From: Micromonospora andamanensis
GTDB lineage: Bacteria; Actinomycetota; Actinomycetes; Mycobacteriales; Micromonosporaceae
DNA: 64,000 bases
Direction: 5' to 3'
Assembly: GCF_016863495.1 (NCBI RefSeq)
Contig: NZ_BOOZ01000028.1
Location: 56,674 to 120,673, forward strand
The notes beneath the pieces are model-generated. The model was not told the origin of the DNA and searched no databases. It saw nothing but the letters and a program-made list of their open reading frames with translations. Numbering within the stretch: the first letter of the stretch is position 1; each line of letters opens with the position of its first letter. Shown here in pieces: positions 30,298-39,524 of this stretch. The translations under genes were made by a program, and so were the position numbers.

Positions 30298-31746
30298 TCA
30301 CCGGGTGGTATGGACCGCCTGCGCCGTGTCGCCGTACGGGGCCAGTTCGGCAGCGAGTGCCTCGTTGACCCGTACGTGCAGCATCGTCCCTTCCGGCAGA
30401 TGGGCGGTGCTGAGCACCTCGCCCTGCCGGTGCAGGCGGGCCACCAGATCGCCCCGGTCGTACGGCAGCACCACGCGCACCTCGACCGCCGGCCGGGGCA
30501 ACCGCCGCTCGATCGTCTCGCGCAGGCCGTCGATGCCCCGCCCGCGGTGTGCGGAGACGAAGACCGCCTCCGGCCAGAGCCGCTTGAGCCGGAGCAGAGT
30601 CTCCTCGTCGGCCGCGTCGATCTTGTTGACCACCAGCAGCTCGGGCAGCCGGTCGGCACCGACCTCGCTGAGCACCTCGCGGACGGCCCGGACCTGCTCC
30701 TCCGGGTCGGGGTGGGCACCGTCGACCACGTGCACGACCAGATCCGCCTCGGCGACCTCCTCCAGCGTCGACCGGAACGCCTCGACGATCTGGTGCGGCA
30801 GGTGCCTGACGAAACCCACGGTGTCGCTGAGGGTGTAGACCCGCCCGTCGGACGTGGTGGACCGGCGGGTGGTCGGGTCGAGCGTGGCGAACAGCGCGTC
30901 CTCCACCAGTACGCCCGCCCCGGTCAGGCGGTTCAGCAGACTGGACTTGCCGGCGTTCGTGTAACCGGCGATCGCCACCGCGGGCACCGCGTTGCGGGTG
31001 CGGCGGGCGCGCTTGGTCTCGCGTACCGTCCGCATGGCCTTGATCTCCCGGCGGAGCCGGGCGATGCGGTGGCGGATGCGCCGCCTGTCGGTCTCCAGCT
31101 TCGTCTCACCGGGACCACGCACGCCGACGCCACCGCCGGCACCGCCGCCACGGCCCGACCCACCTGTCTGCCGGGACAGCGTCTCGCCCCAGCCGCGCAG
31201 CCGGGGAAGGAGGTATTCGAGCTGGGCCAGCTCGACCTGGGCCCGACCCTCCTTGCTCTTGGCGTGCTGGGCGAAGATGTCGAGGATCAGCGCGGTGCGG
31301 TCGACCACCTTGACCTTCGTGCGCTGTTCCAGGTTGCGCAGTTGGGACGGGGACAGCTCGCCGTCGCAGATCACCGTGTCGGCACCCGCGGCGAGCACCA
31401 TCGAGCCGAGGTCGTCGACCTTGCCGCGACCGATGTAGGTCGCCGGGTCGGGGCGGTTGCGCCGCTGGATGAGCCCTTCGAGCACCTGGGAGCCGGCGGT
31501 CTCCGCCAGCGCGGCCAGCTCGGTGAGGGAATTCTCCGCGTCGACCTGGGTGCCCTCGGTCCAGACGCCGACGAGAACCACCCGCTCCAGCCGGAGCTGT
31601 CGGTATTCGACCTCGGTGACGTCGGTCAGCTCGGTGGAGAGGCCGGGGACCCGTCGCAGCGCCTGCCGTTCGGAGAGCTCGTACTCGCCAGTGGTGCTGT
31701 CGAGCTCGTCGTCGGGGATGGGAACGTAGGTCTCCTGGTCTCGCAA
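30298..31746 (-). CDS. hflX: GTPase HflX
   Basis: A 482-residue ribosome-associated GTPase that rescues stalled or hibernating ribosomes. The N-terminal domain ends with NPDPATYIGRGKVDDL-like sequence and a Gly-rich linker (SGRGGGAGGGVGVRGPGETK). The G domain has G1 GYTNAGKSSL, G3 DTVGF and G4 NKID. Start: an in-frame TTG at 31746 is preferred because ggacaggaga lies 6 bases upstream; GTG 31773 is the alternative, and an open frame reaches 32103 without a better site. It diverges from the malic enzyme gene. Confidence 0.92.
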   Translation of the reverse strand: MRDQETYVPIPDDELDSTTGEYELSERQALRRVPGLSTELTDVTEVEYRQLRLERVVLVGVWTEGTQVDAENSLTELAALAETAGSQVLEGLIQRRNRPDPATYIGRGKVDDLGSMVLAAGADTVICDGELSPSQLRNLEQRTKVKVVDRTALILDIFAQHAKSKEGRAQVELAQLEYLLPRLRGWGETLSRQTGGSGRGGGAGGGVGVRGPGETKLETDRRRIRHRIARLRREIKAMRTVRETKRARRTRNAVPAVAIAGYTNAGKSSLLNRLTGAGVLVEDALFATLDPTTRRSTTSDGRVYTLSDTVGFVRHLPHQIVEAFRSTLEEVAEADLVVHVVDGAHPDPEEQVRAVREVLSEVGADRLPELLVVNKIDAADEETLLRLKRLWPEAVFVSAHRGRGIDGLRETIERRLPRPAVEVRVVLPYDRGDLVARLHRQGEVLSTAHLPEGTMLHVRVNEALAAELAPYGDTAQAVHTTR

Positions 31747-31921
31747 GCGATCTCTCCTGTCCGTTCTGTGCACGTACCGAGCAATCCTGACATGTGTCAA
31801 CGCCCACTGCACCTGGTATATGCCCACCTGCGACGCGGCGGGAACGGGGGCGGGTGCCGGCGGCCCGGGGTGGGCGAGTAGAAATGCGGACGAGCCGTTC
31901 AGCGCCGACGGAGGGACCTGC

Positions 31922-33394
31922 GTGGCCACGACCAGACTGCCCAGTGCCGGATTCTCGATCACGATCCGGATCGCCGTGCCTGCCGACGCCTCCTCGATCG
32001 GCCGGCTCACCACGTCGGTCGGTGAGGCCGGCGCTGTCGTCACCGCGCTGGACGTGGTGGACTCCGACCCGACCTGCGTGATCGTCGACCTGACCTGCGA
32101 CACCGCCGACTCCGGTCACGCCGACCAGGTGGTCGAGGCGCTGAGCGCACTCGACGGCGTCGACGTGCGCAAGGTTTCCGACCGCACCTTCCTACTTCAC
32201 CTCGGCGGCAAGATCGAGGTCAGTCCGAAGGTCGCCCTGCGCAACCGGGACGAGCTTTCCCGCGCGTACACCCCGGGGGTGGCCCGGGTCTGCCAGGCGA
32301 TCGCTGACAACCCCGCCGACGCCCGGCGGCTGACCATCAAGCGGAACACGGTCGCGGTGGTCAGCGACGGCTCGGCCGTGCTGGGGCTGGGCAACCTCGG
32401 TCCCGCCGCGTCGCTGCCGGTGATGGAGGGCAAGGCGGCGTTGTTCAAGCGCTTCGGCGGGGTGGACGCCTGGCCGGTGGTGCTCGACACGCAGGACACC
32501 GACGAGATCGTCGCCATCGTCAAGGCGATCGCGCCCGCGTACGGCGGGATCAACCTGGAGGACATCGCCGCGCCGCGTTGCTTCGAGATCGAGGCCCGGT
32601 TGCGCGCGGCGCTTGACATCCCGGTCTTCCACGACGATCAGCACGGCACCGCCATCTGCGTGCTGGCCGCGCTGACGAACGCGTTGCGCGTGGTGGGCAA
32701 GCAGCTCGCGGACGTACGGGTGGTGGTCTCCGGGGCCGGCGCGGCGGGCACCGCGATCATGAAGCTGCTGCTGCGCCAGGGCGTCGGCGACATCATCGCG
32801 TCCGACCGGCAGGGCGCCCTGCACCGTGGCCAGGCCGACCTCAACCCGGCCTGGCAGTGGCTGGCCGACAACACCAACCGGAACGGCTACTCGGGTGACC
32901 TGCCCGGTGCGCTGGCCGGTGCCGACGTGTTCATCGGAGTGAGCGCCCCGAACCTGCTCACCGGCGACGACATCGCCACGATGGCGAAGGACGCGATCGT
33001 GTTCGCGCTGGCGAACCCGGACCCGGAGGTCGACCCTCGGGAGGCGCGCAAGCACGCCGCGGTGGTCGCCACCGGCCGCTCCGACCAGCCGAACCAGATC
33101 AACAACGTGCTCGCCTTCCCGGGCGTCTTCCGCGGCATGCTCGACGCGCACGCCGAGGAGTTCACCGAGGAGATGGCGATCGCCGCCGCCCGGGCCATCG
33201 CCGACGTGGTGGGTGAAGACAAGATCAACCCGACGGTCATCGTGCCAAGCGTCTTCGACGCCCGAGTCGCTCCGGCGGTCGCCGCCGCCGTACGCGCCGC
33301 CGCGCAGAACCCGACCGCCACCCCACCCCCCGCCGCCGACCCCGGCCCGGCCGATCTACCCGAAATCGCCGCCACCGCCTCCGCCACCCCCTGA
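31922..33394 (+). CDS. NAD(P)-dependent malic enzyme with N-terminal ACT domain
   Basis: A 490-residue enzyme that oxidatively decarboxylates malate to pyruvate. Residues ~10-90 resemble an ACT domain (FSITIRIAVPADASSIGRLT), a likely effector site. The catalytic core has YTPGVARVCQAIADNP, TVAVVSDGSAVLGLGNLG, the metal-site segment NLEDIAAPRCFEIE and HDDQHGTAICVLAAL; the Rossmann glycine motif SGAGAAG follows. GTG 31922 has cggagggacc upstream; the open frame starts at 31820 without such a site. A long hairpin repeat lies after the stop. Confidence 0.93.
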   Translation: MATTRLPSAGFSITIRIAVPADASSIGRLTTSVGEAGAVVTALDVVDSDPTCVIVDLTCDTADSGHADQVVEALSALDGVDVRKVSDRTFLLHLGGKIEVSPKVALRNRDELSRAYTPGVARVCQAIADNPADARRLTIKRNTVAVVSDGSAVLGLGNLGPAASLPVMEGKAALFKRFGGVDAWPVVLDTQDTDEIVAIVKAIAPAYGGINLEDIAAPRCFEIEARLRAALDIPVFHDDQHGTAICVLAALTNALRVVGKQLADVRVVVSGAGAAGTAIMKLLLRQGVGDIIASDRQGALHRGQADLNPAWQWLADNTNRNGYSGDLPGALAGADVFIGVSAPNLLTGDDIATMAKDAIVFALANPDPEVDPREARKHAAVVATGRSDQPNQINNVLAFPGVFRGMLDAHAEEFTEEMAIAAARAIADVVGEDKINPTVIVPSVFDARVAPAVAAAVRAAAQNPTATPPPAADPGPADLPEIAATASATP

Positions 33395-33433
33395 CGCCCC
33401 TCCCCGCCCCCGCCCCGCCCCACCCCCACTCGC

Positions 33434-33494
33434 GTTGATCATGAGGTTAGCGGCGGTCGGAAGATCGACAACTGCCGCTAACCTCATGATCAAC
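33434..33494. repeat. Long perfect hairpin (dispersed palindromic repeat, copy 1)
   Basis: Arms at 33434-33454 and 33474-33494 are perfect 21-bp inverted repeats beginning gttgatcatgaggttagcgg, with a 19-base loop that contains a further gtcg/cgac pair. It lies between the convergent malic enzyme and dapF genes. Nearly the same hairpin recurs at 39380-39437, again between convergent genes, so it is both a likely bidirectional terminator and a member of a repeat family. Confidence 0.88.
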
Positions 33495-33499
33495 ATGGG

Positions 33500-34345
33500 T
33501 CAGGGGGGCGGGGGTGGGAGGGTGAGCTGGCCGGTGGCGACGAGGACGGCGGGGCCGGAGAGCCAGCAGGAGTCCTCGTCCACGGTCACGGTCAGGCGTC
33601 CGCCGGGGACGTCTACGGCGACAGTGCCGGTCTCCCGGTCGGCGTCGCGCAGGGCCACCGCCGCGACGGCGCAGGCGCCGGTGCCGCAGGAGAGCGTCTC
33701 GGCGGAGCCACGCTCGTGGACGCGCATCAGCACGTGTGCGTCGACGCCGGCAACCGGCGCGCCGACGGTGGTGAACTCGACGTTGACCCCGCGGGGAAAG
33801 ACCGCCGGATCGACGTCGGGGGCCCGGGTCAGGTCCAGCCCGGTCAGGTCCAGGCCGGCGGGCACCTGACAGACCAGGTGGGGGTTGCCGACGTCCACAG
33901 CCGTGCCGGGCAGGGCCAGCCCGCCCAGGGCGGCGGCGGAGGCGCCGAACAGTCGGGGGCGTCGCATCTCGACGGCGATGGCGTCGCCCTCGACCCGCGC
34001 CCGCACCACGCCGGCCCGGGTGGCCACCGGCAGGGCGTCGCCGGCCGGTACGGCCAGCCCGGTCTCCAGCAGGTACCTGACGAAGACCCGGGCGCCGTTG
34101 CCGCACATCTCGGCGAAGGAGCCGTCGGAGTTCCAGTAGTCCATGAACCACTCGGCCTCGCCGGCCAGGGCGGCGCCGTCGGCGTGCTTCGCGGCGCGGA
34201 CCACCCGCAGCACGCCGTCCCCGCCGAGGCCACGTCGCCTGTCGCAGATCGCCGCCACCAGCTCGGGCGTCAGGTCGAGCGCGCCGTCCGGGTCGGGCAG
34301 GATCACGAAGTCGTTGCCGGTGCCGTGCCCCTTGGTGAACTCCAC
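33500..34345 (-). CDS. dapF: Diaminopimelate epimerase
   Basis: A 281-residue cofactor-independent racemase that converts LL- to meso-diaminopimelate for lysine and peptidoglycan synthesis. Both catalytic cysteines are present, in EMCGNGARVFVRYL and in ETLSCGTGACAVAAV. The N-terminus VEFTKGHGTGNDFVILPDPD is the family start, giving GTG 34345 with a gatgggggc element upstream. It is the last gene of a LigB-like - miaA - dapF cluster, only a few bases after miaA. Confidence 0.95.
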   Translation of the reverse strand: MEFTKGHGTGNDFVILPDPDGALDLTPELVAAICDRRRGLGGDGVLRVVRAAKHADGAALAGEAEWFMDYWNSDGSFAEMCGNGARVFVRYLLETGLAVPAGDALPVATRAGVVRARVEGDAIAVEMRRPRLFGASAAALGGLALPGTAVDVGNPHLVCQVPAGLDLTGLDLTRAPDVDPAVFPRGVNVEFTTVGAPVAGVDAHVLMRVHERGSAETLSCGTGACAVAAVALRDADRETGTVAVDVPGGRLTVTVDEDSCWLSGPAVLVATGQLTLPPPPP

Positions 34346-34352
34346 GCCCCCA

Positions 34353-35270
34353 TCATCGCGCAGTCTCGCCGAGGATCCGCACCGCGGCCCCGACCATGCC
34401 CTGGTCCGCCGAGTCGAACCAGTGCACCCGCGGATCACGCCGGAACCAGGAGCGCTGGCGGCGGACGAAACGGCGGGTGGCCCGGACCGTCTCGTCGTGC
34501 GCCTCGGTCTCGGTGAGCTCCCCGTCCAGGAAACGCAGCACCTGCTGGTAGCCGAGCGCCCGGCTCGCGGTACGCCCCTGCGGCAGGCCGCGCTCGACAA
34601 GTCCCCGGGTTTCCGCGACCAGCCCGTCGGCCCACATCCGGTCGACCCGGACCGCGATCCGCTCGTCGAGCCGGGCGGTGTCCAGGTCCACGCCGATCTG
34701 CACCGCCGGGTAGTAGGGCGTCGGCTCGGGCAACGCCGCGGTGAACGGCCCACCGGTCAGCTCGATCACCTCCAGCGCGCGCACGATGCGCCGGCCGTTG
34801 CCGGGCAGGATGCCGGCCGCCGCTGCCGGGTCGGCCTCGCGGAGTCGCGCGTACAGCGGTGCCGGTCCGTGCGCGGCCAGCTCACCTTCCAGACGTTGCC
34901 GCAGCGCGGGGTCGGTGCCGGGGAACTCGAACTGCTCAAGCACCGCCCGGACGTAGAGCCCGGACCCGCCGACAAGCAGTGGCACCCGACCCCGGGCGAG
35001 GATGTCGTCGACCGCCGCCCGGGCCAGCCGCTGGTACTCCGCGACGCTGGCCGGCTCGGTGACCTCCCAGATGTCGAGCAGGTGGTGCGGCACGCCGTCG
35101 CGTTCGGCGACGGTGAGCTTCGCCGTACCGATGTCCATGCCCCGGTAGAGCTGCATCGAGTCGGCGTTGACCACCTCGCCGTCGAGCGCGTGCGCGAGCG
35201 CGATGCTCAGGGCCGACTTGCCCGCCGCCGTCGGTCCGACCACCGCGACCACGACGCCCGGGCCAGTCAC
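34353..35270 (-). CDS. miaA: tRNA dimethylallyltransferase MiaA
   Basis: A 305-residue enzyme that adds a dimethylallyl group to A37 of tRNAs reading U-starting codons; MiaB, encoded at 47329-48846, then methylthiolates it. The P-loop is GPTAAGKSALS and the catalytic region holds NADSMQLYRGMDIGTAKLT. GGSGLYVRAVL and RRFVRRQRSWFRRD follow. GTG 35270 overlaps the stop of the upstream gene (GTGA). The order LigB-like - miaA - dapF is a conserved actinobacterial cluster. Confidence 0.95.
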   Translation of the reverse strand: MTGPGVVVAVVGPTAAGKSALSIALAHALDGEVVNADSMQLYRGMDIGTAKLTVAERDGVPHHLLDIWEVTEPASVAEYQRLARAAVDDILARGRVPLLVGGSGLYVRAVLEQFEFPGTDPALRQRLEGELAAHGPAPLYARLREADPAAAAGILPGNGRRIVRALEVIELTGGPFTAALPEPTPYYPAVQIGVDLDTARLDERIAVRVDRMWADGLVAETRGLVERGLPQGRTASRALGYQQVLRFLDGELTETEAHDETVRATRRFVRRQRSWFRRDPRVHWFDSADQGMVGAAVRILGETAR

Positions 35271-35998
35271 GGCCGCCTCCAGCTCGCCACGAGGTAGCCC
35301 ACCCCGTAGGGCGCGGCGTGGTAGCGCAGTTCGCCGCGCCAGTGCCCGCCGGCCGCCCGCGCCGCACCGGCGAGCACCTGCCAGGGTGCCCGTCCCGCGA
35401 CCTTGAGCTGCGCCGACAGGACGGGGTCCAGGCCGAGCAGGGCGTCGGCGTCCGCGTCGGCCAGGGCCCGGGCGACCGTCTCGTCGTACGCCTCGGCGCG
35501 CGGATCGGCGTAACCGGGTGCCTTCTCCCCCCGGCACGCCGAGCCGTCCCCCATCACCAGCAGCGCCCACGGCTGGTTCGACCCGAGCCGGGCACCGAGG
35601 TCGGCGCAGGTACCGACCGGTTCGTCGGTCCCTACCGTCTTCATCCGCCAGCCCACGCCGCCGGTTCCGGCCGCCGGCCGCCGGCCGAGCAGCCAGACGC
35701 CGACCAGCAGGCTGAGCGGGAGGTGGTCGGTGCCCACCACACCGTCGGGATGGTTGCCGAGGCGTACCTCCAGCGGCAGCCCCCACCTGGCGAAGCTGCC
35801 CCGGAAGGGGAAGTCGAGGTCCGCTCGGTGGTCGCCGGCGCCGACCACCAGGACGCTGCGCGCGCCCGAGTCGAGCAGCCCGGCCACGGCGGCGTCACAG
35901 GCGGCGCGCAGGTCGTCCAACTCGGACGCGGCGGCACCGGCGATCTCGGGGACGAGCAGCGGCGGGTGGGGGCAGACGGCGGCGGCGACCAGTGGCAC
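35267..35998 (-). CDS. LigB-like (class III extradiol dioxygenase subunit B-type) protein
   Basis: A 243-residue protein resembling the catalytic B subunit of class III extradiol dioxygenases. The N-terminal AAVCPHPPLLVPEIAG holds a conserved His motif and VVGAGDHRADLDFPFRG a second His region. Members next to miaA in actinomycetes are poorly characterised and may not be ring-cleaving enzymes. It overlaps the miaA start by four bases, indicating translational coupling. Catalysis is uncertain. Confidence 0.8.
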   Translation of the reverse strand: MPLVAAAVCPHPPLLVPEIAGAAASELDDLRAACDAAVAGLLDSGARSVLVVGAGDHRADLDFPFRGSFARWGLPLEVRLGNHPDGVVGTDHLPLSLLVGVWLLGRRPAAGTGGVGWRMKTVGTDEPVGTCADLGARLGSNQPWALLVMGDGSACRGEKAPGYADPRAEAYDETVARALADADADALLGLDPVLSAQLKVAGRAPWQVLAGAARAAGGHWRGELRYHAAPYGVGYLVASWRRP

Positions 35999-36257
35999 CA
36001 GGCAAACTTAGCGGCCCCGGATCACCGCCTGCCGGGTACCGCCCGGACGGACGACCGCTCGTACGTACGCGTACGGGCGAAAGCGGCACGCCGGTCGGAT
36101 GGCCCAGACGGGCCCTAGGACACCGTATGGTCACGGTCGGCGATAGGCGCTCGACGCGGACCGGGGCGCACCTGTGACAATGCCCGGAGAAACTTGGCTG
36201 CGCCGTGGCGGCGCCCGGGAGACTGCTCCCTGGTGCCGGGAGAACGAGGATGGGCAC

Positions 36258-37466
36258 ATGAGCGACTGGACTGCCTTCGGACGGGTGGACGCGGACGGCA
36301 CCGTTTACGTCAAGACCGCCGAGGGCGAGCGGGTTGTCGGATCCTGGCAGGCGGGAGCACCGGAGGAGGGGCTGGCGCACTTCGCTCGCCGCTTCGCCGA
36401 CCTGGTGACCGAGGTGGACCTGACCGAGGCACGGCTCAAGTCCGGTGCGGCGGACGCCAACCACTCGCTCACCACCATCCGGCGGATTCGCGGCTCCCTC
36501 GCCGAGGCCCACGTCGTCGGCGACATCGACGCCCTGGCGACCCGGCTGGACAAGCTCGCCACCGTGGCCGAGGAGAAGGCAGGTGAGGCCCGGGCGGCGA
36601 AGGAGGCCGCCCGCGTCGAGGCGCTCGCCCGCAAGACCGCCCTGGTGGAGGAGGCCGAGAAGCTGGCGGCCGAGTCGACCGGCTGGAAGACCGCCGGGGA
36701 CCGACTCAAGGAGATCCTCGACGAGTGGAAGACCATCCGGGGGGTCGACAAGAAGACCGACGGTGAGCTGTGGAAGCGGTTCGCCGCCGCGCGGGACGGT
36801 TTCACCCGCCGCCGGGGTGCCCACTTCGCCTCCCTGGACGCGCAGCGCAAGCAGGCGCAGACGGTCAAGGAGGAGCTGGTCGCCGAGGCCGAGAAGGTCG
36901 CCGAATCGACCGACTGGGCGGCTACCGCAAACCAGCTCAAGGACCTGATGACCCAGTGGAAGGCCGCGCCGCGCGCGTCGAAGGAAGCCGAGCAGCGGCT
37001 CTGGGAACGGTTCCGCGCCGCGCAGGACGCCTTCTTCAGCCGGCGTAGTGAGGTCTTCTCGGCCCGCGACAACGAGCAGCGCGCCAACCTGGAGCGCAAG
37101 CAGGCGCTGCTGGCCGAGGCGGAGGCGCTCGACGTCGACGGCGACCCGAAGGGTGCGCAGGCGAAGCTGCGGGAGATCCAGGCGCAGTGGCACGAGGCCG
37201 GTCGGGTGCCGCGCGAGGCGGCGGCCGGGCTGGAGCGGCGGCTGCGCGCGGTCGACGAGAAGGTCCGTGAGGTGATGGACTCGGCCTGGCGGCGCACCAC
37301 CCGGGAGGACAACCCGCTGCTCGCCCAGATGCGGTCGCAGGTCGCGGAGGCCGAGGAGCGGTTGGCCCGGGCGCAGGCTGCCGGCGACCCCCGGCGGATC
37401 AAGGAGGCCGAGCAGGCGCTCGCCTCGAAGCGCCAGTTCCTCCAGTTGGCCGAACAGGCCGGCTGA
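36258..37466 (+). CDS. DUF349 coiled-coil protein
   Basis: A 402-residue, highly charged helical protein. After a short N-terminal domain (DWTAFGRVDADGTVYVKTAE) it carries several DUF349 repeats, recognisable by WKTAGDRLKEILDEWKTIRG, WAATANQLKDLMTQWKAAPR and AKLREIQAQWHEAGRVPREA, each followed by an (L)W(E/K)RFRAA helix. Long coiled coils are predicted throughout. The function is unknown; it belongs to the conserved region near miaA in actinomycetes. ATG 36258 is chosen because agaacgagga precedes it; the frame extends to 36174. A terminator follows. Confidence 0.88.
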   Translation: MSDWTAFGRVDADGTVYVKTAEGERVVGSWQAGAPEEGLAHFARRFADLVTEVDLTEARLKSGAADANHSLTTIRRIRGSLAEAHVVGDIDALATRLDKLATVAEEKAGEARAAKEAARVEALARKTALVEEAEKLAAESTGWKTAGDRLKEILDEWKTIRGVDKKTDGELWKRFAAARDGFTRRRGAHFASLDAQRKQAQTVKEELVAEAEKVAESTDWAATANQLKDLMTQWKAAPRASKEAEQRLWERFRAAQDAFFSRRSEVFSARDNEQRANLERKQALLAEAEALDVDGDPKGAQAKLREIQAQWHEAGRVPREAAAGLERRLRAVDEKVREVMDSAWRRTTREDNPLLAQMRSQVAEAEERLARAQAAGDPRRIKEAEQALASKRQFLQLAEQAG

Positions 37467-37477
37467 GTCGCACGTCC

Positions 37478-37523
37478 GGTGCCCCCGGTTCCCCCTCAGG
37501 GGAGTCGGGGGCACCGTCTTTTG
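37478..37523 (+). terminator. Intrinsic terminator after the DUF349 gene
   Basis: A 10-bp outer stem (ggtgcccccg / cgggggcacc) with an inner tcccc/gggga stem is followed by gtcttttg, a short T-run. It starts 12 bases after the stop codon. Confidence 0.82.
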
Positions 37524-37583
37524 CGCAGGTCGGGGCGATGTTAACGTACGACATTTACATCGACGTCGATCTGTGATTATCTG

Positions 37584-37599
37584 GGGAAAGCGTTTGCCC
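37584..37599. promoter_or_regulatory. Candidate LacI-family operator upstream of the pectate lyase
   Basis: gggaaagcgtttgccc is a near-palindrome centred on CG, the form typical of LacI-family sugar-responsive operators. It lies ~300 bases before a pectate lyase gene, a target expected to be sugar-regulated. No LacI gene is in the window. Confidence 0.4.
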
Positions 37600-37891
37600 G
37601 CTCGTCGGGCGAGGCACGGGAGCCATTCCGACCAGTTCATCCACCGGCAGGGCGCATCCTGCGACCGCCACGGCATCGCTGCCGCCGGGCACGGCAGCTC
37701 CCTTGCCGAGGCGCACCCCCTGCCGACCGCACCGGATGACGCATCCGGGCGACCGCCACGGCCACGCCACCCGTAGTCACCGTGGCCGCCCACGTCACGG
37801 ACCGGTCCGGGCCGGCCCTGACCGCCGGTCCCGCGGTGCGCCCACCGCGTCACCCGCTCCGTCCCATTTACCGAGGATGAGGAGAACGACC

Positions 37892-39334
37892 GTGCTTGCA
37901 GACGTCAAGCCTCGCCTGACGCGACGGCTGGCGGTGCTGGCCGCGACAGCCGTCGCGCTGCCCGCCGCCGCCGTCGCGGTGATCGTCACCCCGGCCGCTG
38001 CGGCGACCGTCGACACCAGCGCCTACTACGTGTTCGTCAACCGCCACAGCGGCAAGGCCATGGACCTCTGGAACTGGTCCACCGCCGACGGCGGTGAGAT
38101 CCGGCAGTTCACCCGGGCCGACGGCAACAACCAGCAGTTCCAGTTCGTCGACGTGGGCAGCGGCTACTACCAGCTGCGCAACCGGCACTCCGGCAAGGTC
38201 GTCACGGTGCCCAACTCGAACGACGGGGTACAGGTCACCCAGGTCACCGCGAGCAGCGACACCAAGCAGCACTGGCGGCTCGCCGACGCCGCGAACGGTG
38301 ACGTCCGGTTCGTCAACCGGCACAGCAACAAGGCGCTCGACCTGTGGGGATGGTCCACCGCGGACGGCGCGATGATCTCGCAGTACGCCGACCTGGACGG
38401 CGCCAACCAGCGGTGGCAACTGGTGCGGCTGGGCGGCGGCACCACTCCCCCGACGTCCAACCCGCCCACCACACCGCAGACCGGACTTGTCGGCTGGGCC
38501 ACCCAGAACGGCGGCACCTCGGGCGGCGGCAGCGCCGCAACCACCACCGTCACCAGCGCCTCGGCACTGACCAGCGCGCTCAACTCCACGAGCGCAGCGG
38601 TGATCCGGGTCTCCGGCACCATCAACTGCTCGGGGATGCTGCGGGTCCGCTCCAACAAGACAATCCTCGGCAACTCCGGTGCCACGATCGCCGGCTGCGG
38701 ATTCACCATCAACGGTGACCGCAACGTGATCATCCGGAACCTGACCTTCCGGAACTGGGGTGACGACGCGATAAACGTGGAGCAGTCGGCCACCAACATC
38801 TGGATCGACCACAACACCTTCACCGCCGGGTACGACGGCGCTGTCGACATCAAGCGCGGCTCGGACTTCATCACCGTGTCGTGGAACCGCGTCTACGGCC
38901 ACGACAAGTCGATGCTGCTCGGGCACAGCGACGACAACGCCAGCCAGGACGTCGGCAAGCTGCGGGTGTCGTACCACCACAACTGGTTCGACGGCAGCAA
39001 CCAGCGCCACCCCCGGGTCCGGTTCGGCAACCCGGTGCACGTCTACAACAACTACTACAGCAACGTGCGCGGCTACGGTGTGGCGTCCACGATGAACGCC
39101 GGCGTGCTCGTCGAGGGCAACTACTTCGAGAACACTCCCGACCCGTACCACCTGGGTGAGGGCAGCTCCGGCCCGGGCTCGCTGGTGGCCCGCAACAACC
39201 ACTTCGTCAACTCGGGCAGCGGACAGACCGGCGGCAGCGTGGCCGGCATCCCCTACCCGTACACCCTGGACACCCCGAGCAACGTCAAGTCGATCGTGAC
39301 CGGCGGCGCGGGCGCCGGCCGAATCTCGGTCTGA
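37892..39334 (+). CDS. Secreted pectate lyase (PL1-type) with N-terminal ricin-like carbohydrate-binding domain
   Basis: A 480-residue extracellular enzyme that cleaves polygalacturonate by beta-elimination. A signal peptide covers ~1-38 (RRLAVLAATAVALPAAAVAV, AAAAT). Residues ~45-180 are a ricin-B-type (CBM13-like) domain with three repeats (HSGKAMDLWNWSTADGGEIR, HSGKVVTVPNSN, HSNKALDLWGWSTADGAMIS). After a Thr/Pro linker comes the right-handed beta-helix lyase with IWIDHNTFTAG, SYHHNWFDGSNQRHPRVRFG (catalytic Arg in RHPR) and VYNNYYSNV. GTG 37892 has gatgaggagaac upstream; ATG 37877 is an alternative with a poor site. Confidence 0.93.
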   Translation: MLADVKPRLTRRLAVLAATAVALPAAAVAVIVTPAAAATVDTSAYYVFVNRHSGKAMDLWNWSTADGGEIRQFTRADGNNQQFQFVDVGSGYYQLRNRHSGKVVTVPNSNDGVQVTQVTASSDTKQHWRLADAANGDVRFVNRHSNKALDLWGWSTADGAMISQYADLDGANQRWQLVRLGGGTTPPTSNPPTTPQTGLVGWATQNGGTSGGGSAATTTVTSASALTSALNSTSAAVIRVSGTINCSGMLRVRSNKTILGNSGATIAGCGFTINGDRNVIIRNLTFRNWGDDAINVEQSATNIWIDHNTFTAGYDGAVDIKRGSDFITVSWNRVYGHDKSMLLGHSDDNASQDVGKLRVSYHHNWFDGSNQRHPRVRFGNPVHVYNNYYSNVRGYGVASTMNAGVLVEGNYFENTPDPYHLGEGSSGPGSLVARNNHFVNSGSGQTGGSVAGIPYPYTLDTPSNVKSIVTGGAGAGRISV

Positions 39335-39379
39335 CCGTAAGGTCAGGGCCCGCACCTCTTCTGGGCCCGCCTGAAATGC

Positions 39380-39437
39380 GTTGATCATGAGGTTAGCGGC
39401 ACGCTAGAGATCGAAAACCGCCGCTAACCTCATGATC
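39380..39437. repeat. Long hairpin (dispersed palindromic repeat, copy 2)
   Basis: The left arm at 39380-39400 is identical to the left arm of copy 1 at 33434. The right arm pairs perfectly over 18 bases (39420-39437), and the loop is again 19 bases with a shared gatcga core. It lies between the convergent pectate lyase and the broken XRE/TPR gene. Confidence 0.88.
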
Positions 39438-39524
39438 GGCAAGGTGTTTGACAGGGGTGGGGATCTACTCGTGCTCGCGATGTCGGTCGCTTGCGCGCTG
39501 TTCATGTCGGGCGTTGTGGTGGGG

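Larger units (their letters stand above)
37467..37891. other. Intergenic region before the pectate lyase gene
   Basis: 425 bases hold a terminator for the DUF349 gene, then an AT-richer stretch (37540-37600, acgacatttacatcgacg, gtgattatctgggg) that probably contains the pectate lyase promoter, and a LacI-type operator candidate. No gene is supported here. Confidence 0.6.

Noticed and set aside
30001..31881. 626-codon plus-strand frame
   Set aside because: Antisense to hflX and the propeller gene; composition only, no motif or ribosome site.
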